Part shown: one piece after another, positions 32,023 to 34,132 of the stretch
Numbering within the stretch: position 1 is the first letter of the stretch
Layout of the letters: every line of letters begins with the position of its first letter
NCBI GenBank assembly: GCA_040877875.1
Contig: JBBDNC010000037.1
Coordinates: forward strand, 1 to 34,132
Length of the DNA stretch: 34,132 nucleotides
Source: JBBDNC01 sp040877875
GTDB taxonomy: Bacteria; Bacteroidota; Rhodothermia; Balneolales; Balneolaceae
Direction of reading: 5' to 3'
Program-made: the position numbers and the translations under genes
The notes under the pieces: generated by a model
Told to the model about the DNA's origin: nothing
What the model saw: only the letters and a program-made list of their open reading frames with translations
Database searches by the model: none

Positions 32023-33876
32023 CTGGGCGGCAAGAGTTTCAAGCTGGGAAACCTCATCCCAGAGTTTCATGGCTTCAGCGAGAATATCATTAAAAGCATC
32101 ATTTATCACAGGATAGAAATATTCCATTCCCCAAACCTGTCGGGCCAGCTCCGCTTTCATTCGTCCTTCAGCCATCCACAGAACCTCCTCAAGGTGTTTG
32201 CGGGAAACGGTTAGCTGGTCATTTTCAATGAGAGGTTCATCGACGTCGTCCGAGACTTCCAGCCCCTCGTCTTTCATCATCTCAATCAGGTGTTCCCGGT
32301 CGCTGTCGGAAAATTGAAAATCCGTACGGTATTTTTGGAAGTCATCTTCCCAGTTGGAACGGAATATATCTCCATGTCTATCCAGAAACTCCCTCACAAA
32401 ATCGAAATCAATTCGATTCGCCAGCATGAAATTGAAAACTTCGGCAGAAAGGGTCGTGTCTTCCTGAACAATATAATCCGGAACAATTCCCCCACCGCCA
32501 TACACTTTTCTGCCCGCATTGGTTGTATATCGCAGGGAATCCGGTACGTGTTCAATGAAGTTTTCGGCATCATGGGACGCGCGATCACGCTGGTAGATTT
32601 CATAGGCATATTCTTCACGCCCTCCCTCTTCATAGGGTTTTTGGATCAAACGTCCGGAAGGAGTGAGATAGCGTGAGATGGTAACCCGGATGTTACTATT
32701 GTCAACCAGCTCGTATTGTTGTTGAACGAGGCCTTTACCGAAGGTTCGCCGTCCTACAATCAACCCACGGTCATGATCCTGAATCGCGCCGCTTACGATT
32801 TCACTGGCCGATGCCGAACCTTCATTCACCAATACAATGACCGGCATTTCACGGAGTGAGCCGTGATCTCTCGAATATATTTCCTGTTCAAATCGGGAGT
32901 GACGGCTTTTAGTTGACACCAGCTTCGTGCCTCTGGGGAAAAACTCTTCTGCAATCGCAATAGCCTGACTCAGGTATCCGCCCGGGTTATTTCTCAGGTC
33001 GAGGATTAGCCGTTCCATGCCCTGATCCTTCAACTCGTTGGCAGCCGTGATAAATTCATCATGGGTTGTAGCTGCGAACCGGTTTAGTTTAAGATATCCG
33101 GATTTTTCATCAAGCATATAGCGGGTGTCAAGAGTCGTAATCGGGATATCATCTCTTACAATGGTCAGGTTGATAGGGTTTGAATTCCGGGGACGCTTAA
33201 TCGTTACATCTACTTCTGTTCCTTTCGGTCCTCTTAATTTATTTACGACTTCTTCGTTCGTTAGCCCGATTGCACTGCTGTCTTCAATTGCAATAATTCG
33301 ATCACCCGACATAATTCCGAGTTGGTCGCTCGGTCCGCCGGAAATAGGGGTTACCACTGTGATTGTATCCTGGATGATATTGAACTGGATTCCGATTCCC
33401 TGGAACTTGCCCTCAAAATCCTCCTGGATGCGTTCACTGTCTTCCGGTTCGATATAGACCGAATGTGGGTCCAGGGTTGTAAACATATTTCTAATGGCAC
33501 TTTCGGTCAGACGTGTCATATTTTTATCGGAATAGTTATTCGCGATATACAAATATGCATCCTCAAACTTCATAAAGGATTGACTCAATCCCTTAATGGA
33601 CAGATCCTTAAAAGTTGTATCGAGCGGAGTTCCTTCAAGTGTGATAGAGGTATCCTTCAAACCCTTGACCAGTCCGTGAATACTGTATTTATACAATTCC
33701 GTAATATCCGTTTCACCGACATAATTATCTGTGATACGCTGAAGAGTCTGTCTGTATTTGGTCAGATTCGTCTGATGATCATTCTGTACATAAATTTTAT
33801 CAATACCTGCTAACCAGACTCCGGAGAGTAAAAGGAGTATGACCAGATGCGGGGCAAGAATTTTTTTTAAACTCAT
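32014..33876 (-). CDS. ctpA: S41 family C-terminal processing peptidase
   Basis: A 620-residue serine protease exported by an N-terminal signal or anchor (residues 5-24). A PDZ domain lies at about 155-230 (GKFQGIGIQFNI, then PSDQLGIMSGDRIIAI). The protease domain includes LDLRNNPGG (292-300) and the Ser-Lys dyad: S356 in GSASASE and K381 in F-G-K-G, 25 residues apart as expected. A C-terminal extension of about 150 residues (after about 470) is rich in charged helices. Such proteases trim proteins at the C-terminus in the periplasm. The symbol follows the general family name and is provisional. No promoter is obvious upstream. Confidence 0.9.
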   Translation of the reverse strand: MSLKKILAPHLVILLLLSGVWLAGIDKIYVQNDHQTNLTKYRQTLQRITDNYVGETDITELYKYSIHGLVKGLKDTSITLEGTPLDTTFKDLSIKGLSQSFMKFEDAYLYIANNYSDKNMTRLTESAIRNMFTTLDPHSVYIEPEDSERIQEDFEGKFQGIGIQFNIIQDTITVVTPISGGPSDQLGIMSGDRIIAIEDSSAIGLTNEEVVNKLRGPKGTEVDVTIKRPRNSNPINLTIVRDDIPITTLDTRYMLDEKSGYLKLNRFAATTHDEFITAANELKDQGMERLILDLRNNPGGYLSQAIAIAEEFFPRGTKLVSTKSRHSRFEQEIYSRDHGSLREMPVIVLVNEGSASASEIVSGAIQDHDRGLIVGRRTFGKGLVQQQYELVDNSNIRVTISRYLTPSGRLIQKPYEEGGREEYAYEIYQRDRASHDAENFIEHVPDSLRYTTNAGRKVYGGGGIVPDYIVQEDTTLSAEVFNFMLANRIDFDFVREFLDRHGDIFRSNWEDDFQKYRTDFQFSDSDREHLIEMMKDEGLEVSDDVDEPLIENDQLTVSRKHLEEVLWMAEGRMKAELARQVWGMEYFYPVINDAFNDILAEAMKLWDEVSQLETLAAQSS

Positions 33877-34017
33877 CTCTTTTAAGTTCTGTTATATTTT
33901 ATTTCACTATAGTATTCTGGATCAACAGCTTGTCATAATAATTAACCGAACCCGTAAATGCCATAGATATTGTTTTATTTCAACAAATAATTTTGAAAAC
34001 GGATACAATTCAACTTT

Positions 34018-34033
34018 CGGCGTCAAAACGCCG
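34018..34033. repeat. small hairpin upstream of the S41 protease gene
   Basis: CGGCGT and ACGCCG pair around a CAAA loop (6-bp stem). It lies about 140 bases upstream of the protease start in otherwise AT-rich, gene-free DNA that reaches the window edge (33877-34132). The role is unknown. Confidence 0.3.
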
Positions 34034-34132
34034 GCGTAATTTTACGTCTTATTTGACAACGTTTCAAATGTTTGAATAATTAAAGAAGGCTTTGCAAAAT
34101 CACTGCGTGTTCAAAAAATGAGCGTCTTTTTG

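Noticed and set aside
1..34132. CRISPR arrays, tRNA or rRNA genes, transposases
   Set aside because: I saw no regular direct repeats with spacers, no tRNA-like cloverleaf with a T-loop, no rRNA sequence and no transposase-like protein on either strand.

Overview
The window looks like chromosome from a Bacteroidota-type bacterium of the Balneolota/Rhodothermota kind. The evidence is a C-terminal type IX secretion (T9SS) sorting domain, DUF4402 proteins, a tandem-domain dCTP deaminase, weak Shine-Dalgarno sequences, and several promoters matching the Bacteroidota pattern TTTG-19-TAnnTTTG. The phylum is an inference; no rRNA gene is present.

Layout. (1) 129-8133 is housekeeping: a BrkB-family membrane protein and a DUF502 membrane protein on the minus strand, then alaS, then the pyruvate dehydrogenase genes for E1 alpha, E1 beta and E2 on the plus strand, closed by a likely terminator. 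(2) 8134-9541 holds a long non-coding stretch, a small secreted protein that resembles the fimbrial-like subunits further on, and a strong terminator. (3) 9542-25807 is about 16 kb of minus-strand surface-structure genes. In transcription order these are a giant Ig-like/T9SS protein, three pilin-like single-span proteins, three small secreted subunit-like proteins (one frameshifted at a run of eight C), a DUF4402 subunit, a PapD-like chaperone, an usher with three added SPOR domains, a second DUF4402 subunit and a second chaperone. (4) 26112-28906 has three of the four dTDP-L-rhamnose genes (rfbD, rfbC, rfbB). (5) 28982-29084 is a nested palindromic repeat. (6) 29169-33876 has an EVE-domain protein, a dCTP deaminase, RsmE and an S41 C-terminal processing protease.

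How they work together. The central block reads as a divergent chaperone-usher fibre system. Chaperones would carry small beta-sandwich subunits (N-terminal alternating hydrophobic strand, C-terminal G-Y-x-G...x-E-[YF] strand) to an outer-membrane usher. The SPOR domains are unusual for an usher and suggest anchoring to septal or denuded peptidoglycan. The three upstream pilin-like proteins appear to share the locus, and an identical 14-bp palindrome lies in front of the first of them and in front of the isolated plus-strand subunit gene, so the block may be one regulon. The run of eight C in one subunit gene could be a phase-variation switch or an assembly error. The rhamnose genes beside the block could supply surface glycans but are not demonstrably linked to it.
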